A stretch of 57,791 nucleotides of DNA, taken from positions 1 through 57,791 of the forward strand of contig JAFTEC010000083.1 of the NCBI GenBank assembly GCA_017453865.1, written 5' to 3'. This document shows, in pieces, positions 35,683 through 44,452 of this stretch. Each line of letters opens with the position of its first letter. Positions within the stretch are counted from its first letter, which is position 1. The notes below the pieces were generated by a model. The model saw only the letters and a list, made by a program, of their open reading frames with translations. It was not told the DNA's origin and did no database searches. The DNA comes from Lachnospiraceae bacterium (GTDB lineage Bacteria > Bacillota > Clostridia > Lachnospirales > Lachnospiraceae). Both the position numbers and the translations under genes were made by a program.

Positions 35683-36099
35683 TTACAGAAATCCTATCTG
35701 CATTGACCCTCTCAGGACTTTTTCCCCATCGTACTTTTTTATCATGACCTTTACCCGGATGACCCGGTAGGCATCGTTCTTCTCCGCCACCTCGCCGCTT
35801 ACGATCAGTCTGTCCCCGGGATAAACCGGCTTCATAAACTTAAGCTCCGTATTCTGTATAATGCTCTTTTCCCCCGGAAGATACATTCCGGCAAGGGTAG
35901 ACAGAAAGGAAGCGGTCAGCATCCCAAAGGCTGCATGCCCCTTGAAGCCGTGAGCCTTCGCAAACTCATCATCCCTGTGAAAGGGATTGTCGTCTCCGGT
36001 AAGTATACGGAAGCTGTCCAGCATCGAGTCTGTGATCTCTGTCTCAAATTCTTCCCTGTGGCCTGTCTCCAGATCTTCATAATCATAAGTATTCATCAT
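35683..36099 (-). CDS. MaoC-like hot-dog (R)-hydratase
   Basis: 138 residues, a single hot-dog domain. The catalytic Asp-His pair is in GDDNPFHRDDEFAKAHGFKGHAAFGMLTASFLS, the standard (R)-specific enoyl hydratase signature. It should hydrate a 2-enoyl thioester. It overlaps the ACP gene by 4 bases (ATGA), so an ACP-bound substrate is likely. The actual acyl group is unknown. Confidence 0.87.
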   Translation of the reverse strand: MMNTYDYEDLETGHREEFETEITDSMLDSFRILTGDDNPFHRDDEFAKAHGFKGHAAFGMLTASFLSTLAGMYLPGEKSIIQNTELKFMKPVYPGDRLIVSGEVAEKNDAYRVIRVKVMIKKYDGEKVLRGSMQIGFL

Positions 36100-36335
36100 A
36101 ACTTACTCATTATGAGGTCCGCCATTTCGCCCACGTTCTTAAGCTCCCTCACTTCCTTTATATTGAATTTCATATTGAATTCCTTTTCCATAGTCATTAC
36201 GAGCTCAACCTGGGCAAGGCTGTCCCAGTCCTCTATATCGGCGGCATTTGTCTCATCTACGATCACCAGGGAGTCGTCATCAAATTCCTCCCTGAATATC
36301 TCAGTGATCTTCTCGAAAAGCTGTTCTCTTGTCAT
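36096..36335 (-). CDS. Acyl carrier protein
   Basis: 79 residues. The phosphopantetheine attachment site is WDSLAQVELVMTMEKEFNMKF (the DSL serine). It is strongly acidic and helical, as expected. It is coupled with the MaoC-like gene and not next to fatty-acid synthesis genes, so it is probably a dedicated carrier. This resembles the ACPs that partner FkbH-like and AAC(3)-fold enzymes in glycan decoration, by inference. Confidence 0.9.
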   Translation of the reverse strand: MTREQLFEKITEIFREEFDDDSLVIVDETNAADIEDWDSLAQVELVMTMEKEFNMKFNIKEVRELKNVGEMADLIMSKL

Positions 36336-36359
36336 TTATGTATTTTCTTTCCTTTCATT

Positions 36360-36398
36360 GTAATAAAGATCCTTCGCTTTGCTCATCTTGTCATCCCC
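36360..36398. repeat. Fragment of the GATCCTTCGCT repeat
   Basis: AAAGATCCTTCGCTTTGCTCA followed by TCTTGTCATCC. It matches only the first arm of copies A and B. It covers the gap between the ACP gene start and the end of the Cys-cluster gene and encodes the last residues of the latter. Confidence 0.55.
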
Positions 36399-36982
36399 AG
36401 ATCAGGGCGGAGAGGGTCGTAGACCAGCACGATCTCCTTGTCATCCAGCATCCTGTCAATGGACCTCTGCTCAATAAGATCAAGAATAAGCGGATCCCGA
36501 ACGAGGTGCTTCCACACTGTGTAGGTCGCCTTCACAAAATCCGGGTTCAGCTGCATCCTTTCCTTTATCAGCGGACAGGTATAGGGAAGCTCCGAAACAT
36601 TCCAGATAAGCGTGAGATGCCCTTCATCCGGAAAGTGGGGCGAAAGCGGATAGGTCCTGCACTGTATCGGCCTCTTCTCCCTGGGGCAGTTCGGTGCGTT
36701 CTTACAGCGGACGAAGAAGACCTTTCCGTTCCAGGAGTAGGGGAATTCATATTCATCCGTGGACTCCTCACTCCAGAAAAGCCAGTCATCCTTCCTGTCG
36801 TGAACCTTGTCCTCACCGGGCAGAAGGTAGATCCCCAGCTTCTCATCCCAGTGGCTGTCATCCCCCTTTCCGCAACAGACCGATCCGCATAAGCTTCCGC
36901 AGTCATAGCTTAAGGGTGAGACCCTGTCAAGAAAGCGGTAGATCGCCCTGTATTCGTCTTTTCTTATTGTGGACTTAATCAT
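36383..36982 (-). CDS. YkgJ-family cysteine-cluster protein
   Basis: 199 residues. Contains CGSLCGSVCCGKG near residue 28 and CKNAPNCPREKRPIQCRTYPLSPHFPD near 114. This matches the Cx2-8CC...C..P..C..YP pattern of the zinc/iron-chelating YkgJ (CxxCxxCC) family. Function unknown; a metal-binding role is probable. It overlaps the AAC(3)-like gene by 8 bases, so they are co-translated. Confidence 0.82.
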   Translation of the reverse strand: MIKSTIRKDEYRAIYRFLDRVSPLSYDCGSLCGSVCCGKGDDSHWDEKLGIYLLPGEDKVHDRKDDWLFWSEESTDEYEFPYSWNGKVFFVRCKNAPNCPREKRPIQCRTYPLSPHFPDEGHLTLIWNVSELPYTCPLIKERMQLNPDFVKATYTVWKHLVRDPLILDLIEQRSIDRMLDDKEIVLVYDPLRPDLGMTR

Positions 36983-37757
36983 CCTGACCCGTATAGGTGC
37001 AGATCTTTCTGCTCCTGTTATTCCTTACATCGTTAAATATGATATCATAGGTCTTTCCCATTTCAATGGTCTTCATGGGAATCCCGTTGATCTCGTATCT
37101 TCTGGCGGCTCCGGTCTTCTTAAAATCCTCCTCGAAGGGATAGATGGTGATAAATATATCCTTATCGAGATCCCTCACATTCATCGAATAGGTGCGCTTA
37201 CTCTCTACCCCGTCATAGTCAATATATCCCGCCGTGAAGTCTTTCAGATAGCGGTAGCTTATCCCTGCCTGCTCCTCCACGTAATGCACAAAGGTATAGG
37301 AATGCTGGCACTCCACATCAATGAAGACATTCTTCGTATTGTGATCCCTGCAGTAGGTAAAGGGAGAATCCGCCCCGAAGGAGCTCTTATTGGTCAGAGC
37401 GCACAGCTCTTCCGCATCCCTCCCCCGTACAGCAAAGCTGTAGATCGGGTGCTGCGTTCTCCTGAAATCATCCCGTTTCAGCGCCACACTTCCGATAACG
37501 CCTGTCTTACAGGGGGTCTTTCTGATATCAAAGGTCTTTCCCTTACAGAACTCCCAGTTAAAGGTGGGGATCAATATGGTGCCTTCCTCTCCCACCACAT
37601 CTATGATCCCGTCGATCAGATCATTCATATCTCCGGAATCCCCGTTCTCAAGCGCCGTATATATCAGAGCCGTGGCATCGGAGGAAAGCCATATGCTGTC
37701 TCCCTTTTCCAGCCCGAAATACTCCGGGATCCTTCGCAGGGGTATGTAATTATCCAA
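36975..37757 (-). CDS. AAC(3)/YokD-fold N-acetyltransferase
   Basis: 260 residues. Antibiotic_NAT (AAC(3)) family: GDSIWLSSDATALIY, GEEGTILIPTFNW, the acetyl-CoA-binding TGVIGSVALKRDDFRRTQHPIYSFAVRG and FGADSPF. The conserved His of the R..HP segment is present. Many members found among glycan genes act on amino sugars rather than aminoglycoside drugs. Here the neighbours are an ACP, a hydratase and a Cys-cluster protein. Calling it a resistance gene would not be justified. Confidence 0.8.
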   Translation of the reverse strand: MDNYIPLRRIPEYFGLEKGDSIWLSSDATALIYTALENGDSGDMNDLIDGIIDVVGEEGTILIPTFNWEFCKGKTFDIRKTPCKTGVIGSVALKRDDFRRTQHPIYSFAVRGRDAEELCALTNKSSFGADSPFTYCRDHNTKNVFIDVECQHSYTFVHYVEEQAGISYRYLKDFTAGYIDYDGVESKRTYSMNVRDLDKDIFITIYPFEEDFKKTGAARRYEINGIPMKTIEMGKTYDIIFNDVRNNRSRKICTYTGQDD

Positions 37758-37830
37758 GTTTTTTTCTGCCTTTCAGGTTTATTCAGGATTACAATGTGCT
37801 TTGCTTTAGTTTACACCTCCCGATTATACC

Positions 37831-37876
37831 ATAAAAACAGCACCGGGATAAGGAGTTAACCCTGTCCCGATGCTGT
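37831..37876 (-). terminator. Terminator of the secreted-protein gene
   Basis: Minus-strand stem AGCATCGGGA / TCCCGGTGCT enclosing a 16-base loop with further pairing potential, followed by GTTTTTAT. It lies 67 bases past the stop. Confidence 0.8.
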
Positions 37877-37942
37877 GATCGCCTTTTTATCTCCTGCTGC
37901 CCTCAGACGGGAAAAACAGGATACTCATGCTCAGGTATTGAC

Positions 37943-39403
37943 TTAGTCGACCGTAGTGATGAAGCAGTCCTTATCACTGTTGTAATAGCCCTCTCCGACC
38001 GACTTATCTTTTCTCTTCCGGAATGCTGCAACACCCTCCAGATTATGTGCACCGTATACGATCAGCGTATCATAGCCGTCGATAGTCTTTGTGGTGTACC
38101 ACAGATCCTTCTTTGTCTTTTTCTTGAACTCACCCTTAAGGAGACTGCTCTCAAGTGAGTCTGTAACATCAGCATCCTTCAGCTTCTGCATCTTCAGTGC
38201 ATGAGTGATATAGTATCCGGTTGCCTGCACCTTTGCTGCCTTGGGATTTCCGCTGCTCTCCGTGCTCTTCTCGGCTTTATCAGAATCCGCATCCTTCTCC
38301 TTTGTATATGCGATGCTCTTAAACTGAACCGTAGCCTTCTTCAGCTTTCCGCTGTTCTTGAAGTCAAGATCATCTCCCATAATGGTCACATATTTAAAGG
38401 TAGTATTAACAGCTCTGTTATCTTCACCTATATAGTCTTCACTTACGGTTCCGGCAATAGGGCGGCGTCTGATCTCAAATTCTATCTTATTACTCTTAAG
38501 AGCCCTATTAACCTTACTCTTAAGCTTCTTAATCTCTGATGTAGGCTTGATCTTGGTACCGTCCACATCCCTGTAGCTCTTCTTAAGCTTCATCTTGGGA
38601 TAGAAGCTGGGCTGCTTGGAGGGCTTCTGGAAAGCGTTGCTGTTCAGCTTCTGCCACTTTCCATCCTTTGTGGCACAGTAGGAAACAGTAGCATACATAT
38701 TGTTCTTGTAGTAGAGATTGTCTACCGTAAAGAGCCTCAGCTTCTCTGCCTTCTGTCCGCTGCTCCACTTTACCACTGCGGCATCATATATGATCTTTCC
38801 GTTTCCGGTAGCGCTTCCGCCTTTTTCACTCCAGGTGAACTTGTTGTAATCGAATATTCCGGCGGGCTTTCCGTCCACATCCATGCCCCAGCTATTAACG
38901 GATGCGGCAAGAGCCCCGTTTGTGGAAGCTACATATTTGTTGTAATTAGAATCACTTCCGTATTCTCTTCCGAATTCACCGCCGGAAATACCGTATGCAT
39001 AGACCACATAATAATCGCCCTCAACATGGATGCAGTTGTAGGAAATCTCGTTCTGAATACTATCTGCGAGGTACTCCAGGTCGCCACCCGATACAGCAGC
39101 TTTATCAACCTTCTTCCCATTTACTATCTTGTCTGAGGAAACCATGTCCGCATCTTCCAGATCGGTAATCCCCGTCAGATAAAGGAGATAGGTGTGGGCA
39201 ACAGAATAGGGATCCTTGCTCCATGTGGTGGGTTCCTTGCTGGGATCCGAAACAGTAGCCGTACTATCCTCAGCCACTACAGCGGAATCGCTGATCACAG
39301 CCTCATCTCCCGTGCTCTCCGCAGCAAAAGCGAAGGTACCGGAGGTCATGATAAGTGCTGCAGCAAGCAGCAATGCAAGTCGTCTTTTTAATAATTTCAA
39401 CAT
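37943..39403 (-). CDS. Secreted protein of unknown function
   Basis: 486 residues from the ATG at 39403. AGAGGA lies 6 bases before that codon, whereas the previous in-frame ATG (39409) directly abuts the Shine-Dalgarno. A signal peptide (MLKLLKRRLALLLAAALIMTSGTFAFAAE) is cleaved near FAFAAE. The mature protein is Lys/Asp/Ser-rich with no recognised domain. It contains a segment of about 100 residues ending YYVVYAYGISGGEFG and a C-terminal one ending YDTLIVYGAHNLEGVAAF; the shared VVYAYG/LIVYGAH pattern hints at an internal repeat. No sortase signal or membrane anchor, so it is probably released. Confidence 0.8.
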   Translation of the reverse strand: MLKLLKRRLALLLAAALIMTSGTFAFAAESTGDEAVISDSAVVAEDSTATVSDPSKEPTTWSKDPYSVAHTYLLYLTGITDLEDADMVSSDKIVNGKKVDKAAVSGGDLEYLADSIQNEISYNCIHVEGDYYVVYAYGISGGEFGREYGSDSNYNKYVASTNGALAASVNSWGMDVDGKPAGIFDYNKFTWSEKGGSATGNGKIIYDAAVVKWSSGQKAEKLRLFTVDNLYYKNNMYATVSYCATKDGKWQKLNSNAFQKPSKQPSFYPKMKLKKSYRDVDGTKIKPTSEIKKLKSKVNRALKSNKIEFEIRRRPIAGTVSEDYIGEDNRAVNTTFKYVTIMGDDLDFKNSGKLKKATVQFKSIAYTKEKDADSDKAEKSTESSGNPKAAKVQATGYYITHALKMQKLKDADVTDSLESSLLKGEFKKKTKKDLWYTTKTIDGYDTLIVYGAHNLEGVAAFRKRKDKSVGEGYYNSDKDCFITTVD

Positions 39404-39498
39404 TTTCATTCCTCTCTTTTCTTGATACTGAATTGAACTTGACACTTATATAGTAATCAATCTTATCAAAAAGGTTCAAAAAAAGAAAGGAGTTTTTT

Positions 39499-40473
39499 AT
39501 GAAATTTTTGAAATCAGCGCCGACACTCGATTTTTACTTTGATCTTTGGGAGAAATCCTTGGAGGGAACGGTAAAGAGCTCCACAGAAAGATCAGTTCTG
39601 GATAGCTACAGGAGAATAACGGCCTTTACACCGCCGGGTTGGAAGCGGTCCCTTGGCAGGATGAGACTTAGGGACATCGACAAGGAGATGATCCTTTCCC
39701 TCAAAAAATCCCTGTCAGAAAGCTATAACAGTTCCACGGCCAACCTGACACTTTCGCTCCTGAAACGCATCCTTAATGAAGCTCTGGAGGACGGACTGAT
39801 CGAACGTAATCCCTGCAGCGGCGTGAAAACCCTGCGCAGGTGCGGCCCCTCCGCAAGAGAGACCATACACAGGGCACTCACAAGGAAGGAAACCCGGAAA
39901 TTCTTAGGCAGCGCAGAGAATTCCTTCTACTTCGATCTCTACCGCTTCCTGCTCTGCAGCGGTCTCCGCTGCGGAGAAGCCGGTGCGGTAATGATGTCGG
40001 ACATCAGCACACATACCATCCGGGTGCGCCGCACCGTGACCCGCACGGTCCATGGTTATGATATAGGCGAGGATGCAAAGACAGGCTCCGGCCGCAGGGA
40101 CATTCCGCTTACGGAGGAATTAAAGGAGATCTGTGCCGGCCGTATACTTAAAAACAGAACCCTTTTTCACAGTGAAGACAATATTCCGGATTTGGACGGA
40201 CGCCTCTTCAGCTCTCCAAGGGGAGGGCTTCTTATCCCCTCAAATGTGGATCAGGACATAAGGCGGATATGCTTAAGATCCGGTATTGAGCCCTTCACAG
40301 CCCATGCCTTCAGGGACACCTTTGCGACCCGCTCGATCGAGGGCGGTATGAATCCGAAGACACTGCAGGAGATCCTCGGGCACAGCTCCTACGCCATCAC
40401 CATGACCCTATACGCCCACGTCATGCCCTCCACCAAGGCAAAGGAAATGGGAAAGATCAGGTTCCTTAAGTGA
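39499..40473 (+). CDS. Tyrosine recombinase / integrase
   Basis: 324 residues, complete. An N-terminal SAM-like core-binding domain (about 10-120) is followed by the catalytic domain with LLCSGLRCGEAGAV (Arg I), a beta-hairpin Lys in DAKTGSGRRDIPL, HAFRDTFATR (His-x-x-Arg) and LGHSSYAITMTLYAHV (His and Tyr nucleophile). All six catalytic positions appear present. It is unlike XerC/XerD in its N-terminus and length. AAAGGAG lies 6 bases before the ATG. It stands alone except for the tail-to-tail methyltransferase; no excisionase, att site or tRNA is visible next to it. Confidence 0.9.
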   Translation: MKFLKSAPTLDFYFDLWEKSLEGTVKSSTERSVLDSYRRITAFTPPGWKRSLGRMRLRDIDKEMILSLKKSLSESYNSSTANLTLSLLKRILNEALEDGLIERNPCSGVKTLRRCGPSARETIHRALTRKETRKFLGSAENSFYFDLYRFLLCSGLRCGEAGAVMMSDISTHTIRVRRTVTRTVHGYDIGEDAKTGSGRRDIPLTEELKEICAGRILKNRTLFHSEDNIPDLDGRLFSSPRGGLLIPSNVDQDIRRICLRSGIEPFTAHAFRDTFATRSIEGGMNPKTLQEILGHSSYAITMTLYAHVMPSTKAKEMGKIRFLK

Positions 40474-41416
40474 TCTCTGACGTCTTTTGGAATGCGGATG
40501 TGTTTCTTTCCCAGAATACCCCGTCGGAATAGCCCTGTATATCAGGGTCCGTTCCTGCCATTTCCAGGCGTTTTCCCGCCCAGACGCAGTACTGCTCATT
40601 AAGCTCGATACCCACATAATGGCGTCTGAGCTTCCTCGCGGTCACGGTGGTGGAGCCGGATCCCAGGAACGGGTCAAAGACAACGTCTCCGGAATTTGAG
40701 CTTGCGAGAATAAGCTTTGCCAGCAGCTTCTCCGGCTTCTGGGTGGGATGTGCCGTGTTTTCCGGCATAGACCAGTAGGGAATGGAAATATCATCCCAGA
40801 AATTTGACGGATATGTATTGCGGAAATTGCCGGAGCCTGTTTCTTCCCAGTCCTTCGGCTTTCCGTTTTCCTTATACGGAGCAATGACTCTTCTCCGCAT
40901 CTTTACAGCATCCACATTGAATGTGTAGGATCCGGACTTCGTGGCAAACCAGATGTCTTCCATCCCGTTTTTCCAGTTCTTTAGTGCCCCGCGTCCCTTT
41001 TCCCTCTGCCAGGTTATCCTGTTTTGGATAATAAAATATTTTTCCAGAATGCTTTCGATAACAGAGCCTGATCTCCAGTCACAGCACACATATATGGAAG
41101 CATCCTCCTTCATAAGGGGCAGAACCTTCTTTACCCAGGACTCCGTGAACTCCGCGTATTTTTCATCGCTGGTCTTTTTGAATTTTTTTCCGTTGAAGTC
41201 TTTGTCTAGATTATACGGGGGATCCGCAATGACGAGATCTGCGAAGCACCCCGGAAGAAGCGGCATGACAAAAAGGCAATCCCCGAGGATAGTCTTATCA
41301 AGTATGTCTTCCAGAGAAGCGTTTGATGTGATCTTTACCGATCCGGCAAGATATCTCCGTCCTTCCTCGACGGAGATATCAATGGTTTTGTTCCTTCCGG
41401 ACTTTTCCTTTGGCAT
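40466..41416 (-). CDS. Site-specific adenine DNA methyltransferase, DpnA-like (orphan)
   Basis: 316 residues. Beta-class amino-methyltransferase: motif IV (IADPPYNLDKDF) comes before motif I (FDPFLGSGSTTVTARKL, then YVGIELNEQYC). The TAHPTQKPEKLLAKLI segment is typical of N6-adenine enzymes. Overall it resembles the second methyltransferase of DpnII-type systems (GATC), from memory. No endonuclease or second methylase gene is adjacent, so it seems an orphan. It begins 10 bases after the FeoB-associated gene and its 3' end overlaps the integrase by 8 bases. Confidence 0.85.
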   Translation of the reverse strand: MPKEKSGRNKTIDISVEEGRRYLAGSVKITSNASLEDILDKTILGDCLFVMPLLPGCFADLVIADPPYNLDKDFNGKKFKKTSDEKYAEFTESWVKKVLPLMKEDASIYVCCDWRSGSVIESILEKYFIIQNRITWQREKGRGALKNWKNGMEDIWFATKSGSYTFNVDAVKMRRRVIAPYKENGKPKDWEETGSGNFRNTYPSNFWDDISIPYWSMPENTAHPTQKPEKLLAKLILASSNSGDVVFDPFLGSGSTTVTARKLRRHYVGIELNEQYCVWAGKRLEMAGTDPDIQGYSDGVFWERNTSAFQKTSEIT

Positions 41417-41426
41417 TACTGCTTAC

Positions 41427-41600
41427 TCACATTTTTCCATGGCACATGCTGCTGCCCGGACAGGAGCTGCAGCCGCAGCCGCAGCCTCCCGTGCCGTTTT
41501 TTCCGGACTTCTTAAGAGTACTGTACAGTATGCTCACAATAATTACAAGGAGTATGGCTCCTACTATGATCGTTCCAAGGTTATTTATCAACAGGCTCAT
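41427..41600 (-). CDS. FeoB-associated Cys-rich membrane protein
   Basis: 57 residues from the ATG at 41600. One N-terminal transmembrane helix (about 9-28) is followed by GCGCGCSSCPGSSMCHG, the Cys-rich tail of this family (FeoB_associated). It is usually encoded next to feoB in Firmicutes and Bacteroidetes and may take part in iron transfer. Here it is separated from feoB by repeat copy B. Confidence 0.88.
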   Translation of the reverse strand: MSLLINNLGTIIVGAILLVIIVSILYSTLKKSGKNGTGGCGCGCSSCPGSSMCHGKM

Positions 41601-41617
41601 AGTTTGACCTCTCATCA

Positions 41618-41730
41618 GATCCTTCGCTTTGCTCAGGATGGAAAAACGTCCAGCGGACGTTTTTCGGGCACGTTTTGACGCGCTATGCGCGGCAGTGCCC
41701 CGCGAACGTTCCTTCGCTTCGCTCAGGATT
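41618..41730 (+). repeat. Intergenic repeat, copy B
   Basis: Plus-strand order: GATCCTTCGCT..GCTCAGGATGG, hairpin 1 (AAAAACGTCC-AGC-GGACGTTTTT, 41642-41664), CGGGCACGT, hairpin 2 (GACGCGC-TAT-GCGCGGC), CAGTGCCCCGCG and a second TTCGCT..GCTCAGGAT. It corresponds to copy A in inverted orientation. Located between feoB and its small partner. Confidence 0.88.
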
Positions 41731-41739
41731 ACATATTAC

Positions 41740-44205
41740 TCACGCTCCGACCGAGGCTTCCTTCAGGGTATTCGACTCCTTATAGGGCCTGAAGAGAAGC
41801 CAGATGAATACAAGAATCACAACAACCGCAAGGACTGTTCCGATCATATTTCCCGAACCGGCAAGGCTGCTTCCGAGCTGATACACCACGAAGGATACGA
41901 GATAGGCAAAGCCGCACTCATAGCCGATCGCAAACCAGGTCCACTTCGCATTGTTCATTTCTCTCCTGATCGCACCTATTGCCGCGAAGCAGGGAGCACA
42001 GAGAAGATTGAAGATAAGGAAGCTGAGTCCCGAAGCCGAGGTAAAGACCGCCGCAAGTGCTGCCCAGGCAGAGCCCTCTCCGCCGTACAGAACGCCCATT
42101 GTACCTACTATATTTTCCTTGGCTACAAGACCTGTGACCGAAGCCACGGCTGCCTGCCAGTTTCCCCAGCCGAGGGGTGTGAAGATAAAGGCAATGACTC
42201 CTCCGATGGATGCCAGTATGCTGCTGCTTATCTCTTCCTCCTCAAGCATCGTGAATATTCCGTCTCTCCAGCCGAAGCGTGACAGGAACCAGATCACCAC
42301 GGTTGATAAAAGGATTATGGTTCCGGCCTTCTTTATGAAGCTCCAGCCTCTCTCCCACATGCTCCTCAGAACATTGATGAGTGTGGGCCAGTGATATGCC
42401 GGAAGCTCCATTACGAAGGGAGCCGGCTCGCCGGCAAACATCTTTGTCTTCTTAAGTATGATACCTGAGCTTATGATAGCTGCGATACCTATAAAATATG
42501 CACCGGTGGAGATCACTGCGCTTCCGCCGAATATGGCTCCGGCTATCATTGCTATAAAGGGAACCTTTGCTCCGCAGGGGATAAAGGTGGTAGTCATTAT
42601 CGTCATCCGGCGGTCACGCTCATTTTCTATCGTGCGGGATGCCATTATGCCCGGAATACCGCAGCCCGTTCCTATAAGGATCGGTATGAAGCTCTTTCCG
42701 GAAAGCCCGAAGCGGCGGAAGACCCTGTCAAGGACGAAGGCAACCCTCGCCATATAACCGCTGGCTTCCACAAAGGCAAGAAGGAAGAAGAGCACCAGCA
42801 TCTGAGGCACGAAGCCGAGAACTGCACCCACGCCTCCGACGATACCGTCGAGAATAAGCCCCTTCAGCCAGTCCGCACAGTTGACCGCATCAAGCGCACC
42901 CTCTACAATTGCAGGAATTCCGGGAACCCATATGCCGTAATCCGCGGGATCCGGCTCCCCGAAGCCGTTCTCTTCAAAGTAGCCCACGGCATCCTTGTAG
43001 CTCATAGCATTCACATCATCGCCCGCATCCTCCGGAACGCTGTCAAAGTATACCGAGATCTCGCTCTGTTCAAGGGTCTCCTCATCCTCAACCGTATAAG
43101 GAACGACCTCTTCATCCGATGAAAAGCCTTTAAGGGTCTCTATGTCCGCCGACTCGTCAAAGCCCACATAAGCATCCACAGCCTGCATTGCAGCGGTATA
43201 ATTTTCGGCAGCTTCCTCGGCGGCGGGAGTGCCTATCCCGAAAAGGTGATAGCCGTCCCCGAAAAGCCCGTCATTCGCCCAGTCGGTAGCGGGAGCTCCC
43301 ACACCCACCATTGCGATCCAGTAGATAAGGAACATAACGATGGCAAAGATCGGAAGTCCCAGTATGCGGTTCGTAACAATTTTGTCTATCTTATCCGAAT
43401 AGCTGAGCTGCCCGGCATTTTTCTTATTATAAGTACCCTTAAGGATATCCGCGATATAGATATAACGCTCGTTCGTTATAATGCTTTCGGCATCGTCGTC
43501 CATTTCCTTCTCTGCCGCGGCAATATCCTTTTCTATGTGAGCCAGCTTGTCTGAAGGAACATTTAGCTTCTCCAACACCTTTTCGTCACGTTCAAAGATC
43601 TTTATGGAATACCATCTCTGCTGCTCATCGGGCATGTCATGGACTATCGCCTCTTCTATATGGGCGAGGGCATGCTCCACGGGTCCGCTGAAGGTATGCA
43701 TCGGAACCTTTTTCCCGGACTTCGCGGCTTCGATTGCCGCTTCCGCCGCTTCAAGGGTCTTTTCATCCTTAAGGGCGGATATCTCAACTATCCTGCAGCC
43801 AAGCTCCTTCGCCAGCGCCTTCGTATCCAGGCTGTCGCCGTTCTTTCTTACCACATCCATCATGTTAATGGCAATGACCACCGGGATCCCCAGCTCTATA
43901 AGCTGTGTTGAAAGATAGAGATTTCTCTCCAGATTTGTTCCGTCTATTATATTAAGGATGGCGTCGGGCCGTTCCCCTATAAGGTAGTTTCTCGCAACCA
44001 CCTCCTCCAGTGTGTAGGGAGAAAGGGAATAAATACCCGGAAGGTCGATAACCTCCACATCCTTATGGTTCTTAAGCTTTCCTTCCTTCTTTTCAACCGT
44101 GACCCCCGGCCAGTTTCCAACAAACTGGTTTGAGCCCGTTAAGGAATTAAATAATGTGGTCTTTCCGCTGTTCGGATTACCTGCAAGCGCAATTCTGATA
44201 CTCAC
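41740..44205 (-). CDS. feoB: Ferrous iron transport protein B
   Basis: 821 residues. Main Fe(II) importer of anaerobes. The N-terminal G domain has GNPNSGKTT (G1), WPGVTVEKKEG (G2), DLPGIYSL (G3) and a likely NMMD (G4), followed by the GDI-like helical region. The membrane part contains two Gate-like blocks with GTGCGIPGIMASRTIE and FIPCGAKVPFIAMI. Between the first membrane helix (about 275-297) and the next there is an unusually long acidic, probably extracytoplasmic insert of about 140 residues. The start overlaps feoA by 4 bases. Confidence 0.95.
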   Translation of the reverse strand: MSIRIALAGNPNSGKTTLFNSLTGSNQFVGNWPGVTVEKKEGKLKNHKDVEVIDLPGIYSLSPYTLEEVVARNYLIGERPDAILNIIDGTNLERNLYLSTQLIELGIPVVIAINMMDVVRKNGDSLDTKALAKELGCRIVEISALKDEKTLEAAEAAIEAAKSGKKVPMHTFSGPVEHALAHIEEAIVHDMPDEQQRWYSIKIFERDEKVLEKLNVPSDKLAHIEKDIAAAEKEMDDDAESIITNERYIYIADILKGTYNKKNAGQLSYSDKIDKIVTNRILGLPIFAIVMFLIYWIAMVGVGAPATDWANDGLFGDGYHLFGIGTPAAEEAAENYTAAMQAVDAYVGFDESADIETLKGFSSDEEVVPYTVEDEETLEQSEISVYFDSVPEDAGDDVNAMSYKDAVGYFEENGFGEPDPADYGIWVPGIPAIVEGALDAVNCADWLKGLILDGIVGGVGAVLGFVPQMLVLFFLLAFVEASGYMARVAFVLDRVFRRFGLSGKSFIPILIGTGCGIPGIMASRTIENERDRRMTIMTTTFIPCGAKVPFIAMIAGAIFGGSAVISTGAYFIGIAAIISSGIILKKTKMFAGEPAPFVMELPAYHWPTLINVLRSMWERGWSFIKKAGTIILLSTVVIWFLSRFGWRDGIFTMLEEEEISSSILASIGGVIAFIFTPLGWGNWQAAVASVTGLVAKENIVGTMGVLYGGEGSAWAALAAVFTSASGLSFLIFNLLCAPCFAAIGAIRREMNNAKWTWFAIGYECGFAYLVSFVVYQLGSSLAGSGNMIGTVLAVVVILVFIWLLFRPYKESNTLKEASVGA

Positions 44206-44435
44206 TTCTCCACCTCCGTTACTTCGATCATCTCCGCATCGGCCTTTCTCAATGAAAGCTCATACCCGCGGACCGTTATCTCCACAGGATCCCCCAAAGG
44301 TGCAACCTTGCGTACATATATGCCGGTTCCCCTGGTTATCCCCATATCCATGATCCGCCTTTTGATGGCGCCCTCACCGTGTATCTTTACCACGGAAACC
44401 GTGTCGCCGATCTTCACATCCCTTAAAGTATTCAT
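44202..44435 (-). CDS. feoA: FeoA-family protein (1)
   Basis: 77 residues, an SH3-like domain: LRDVKIGDTVSVVKIHGEGAIKRRIMDMGITRGTGIYVRKVAPLGDPVEITVRGYELSLRKADA, the full FeoA motif. Cytosolic partner of FeoB. It overlaps feoB by 4 bases and lies 17 bases after the second feoA gene. Confidence 0.93.
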   Translation of the reverse strand: MNTLRDVKIGDTVSVVKIHGEGAIKRRIMDMGITRGTGIYVRKVAPLGDPVEITVRGYELSLRKADAEMIEVTEVEK

Positions 44436-44452
44436 ATTTTCTCTCCTTTGTT

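Noticed and set aside
36975-37757. Aminoglycoside resistance gene
   Set aside because: The AAC(3) fold is shared by enzymes of sugar decoration, and the context is an ACP and hydratase, so resistance is not supported.
36969-37859. 296-residue plus-strand ORF opposite the AAC(3)-like gene
   Set aside because: Shadow of a well-supported minus-strand gene; composition looks like a codon-reversed frame.
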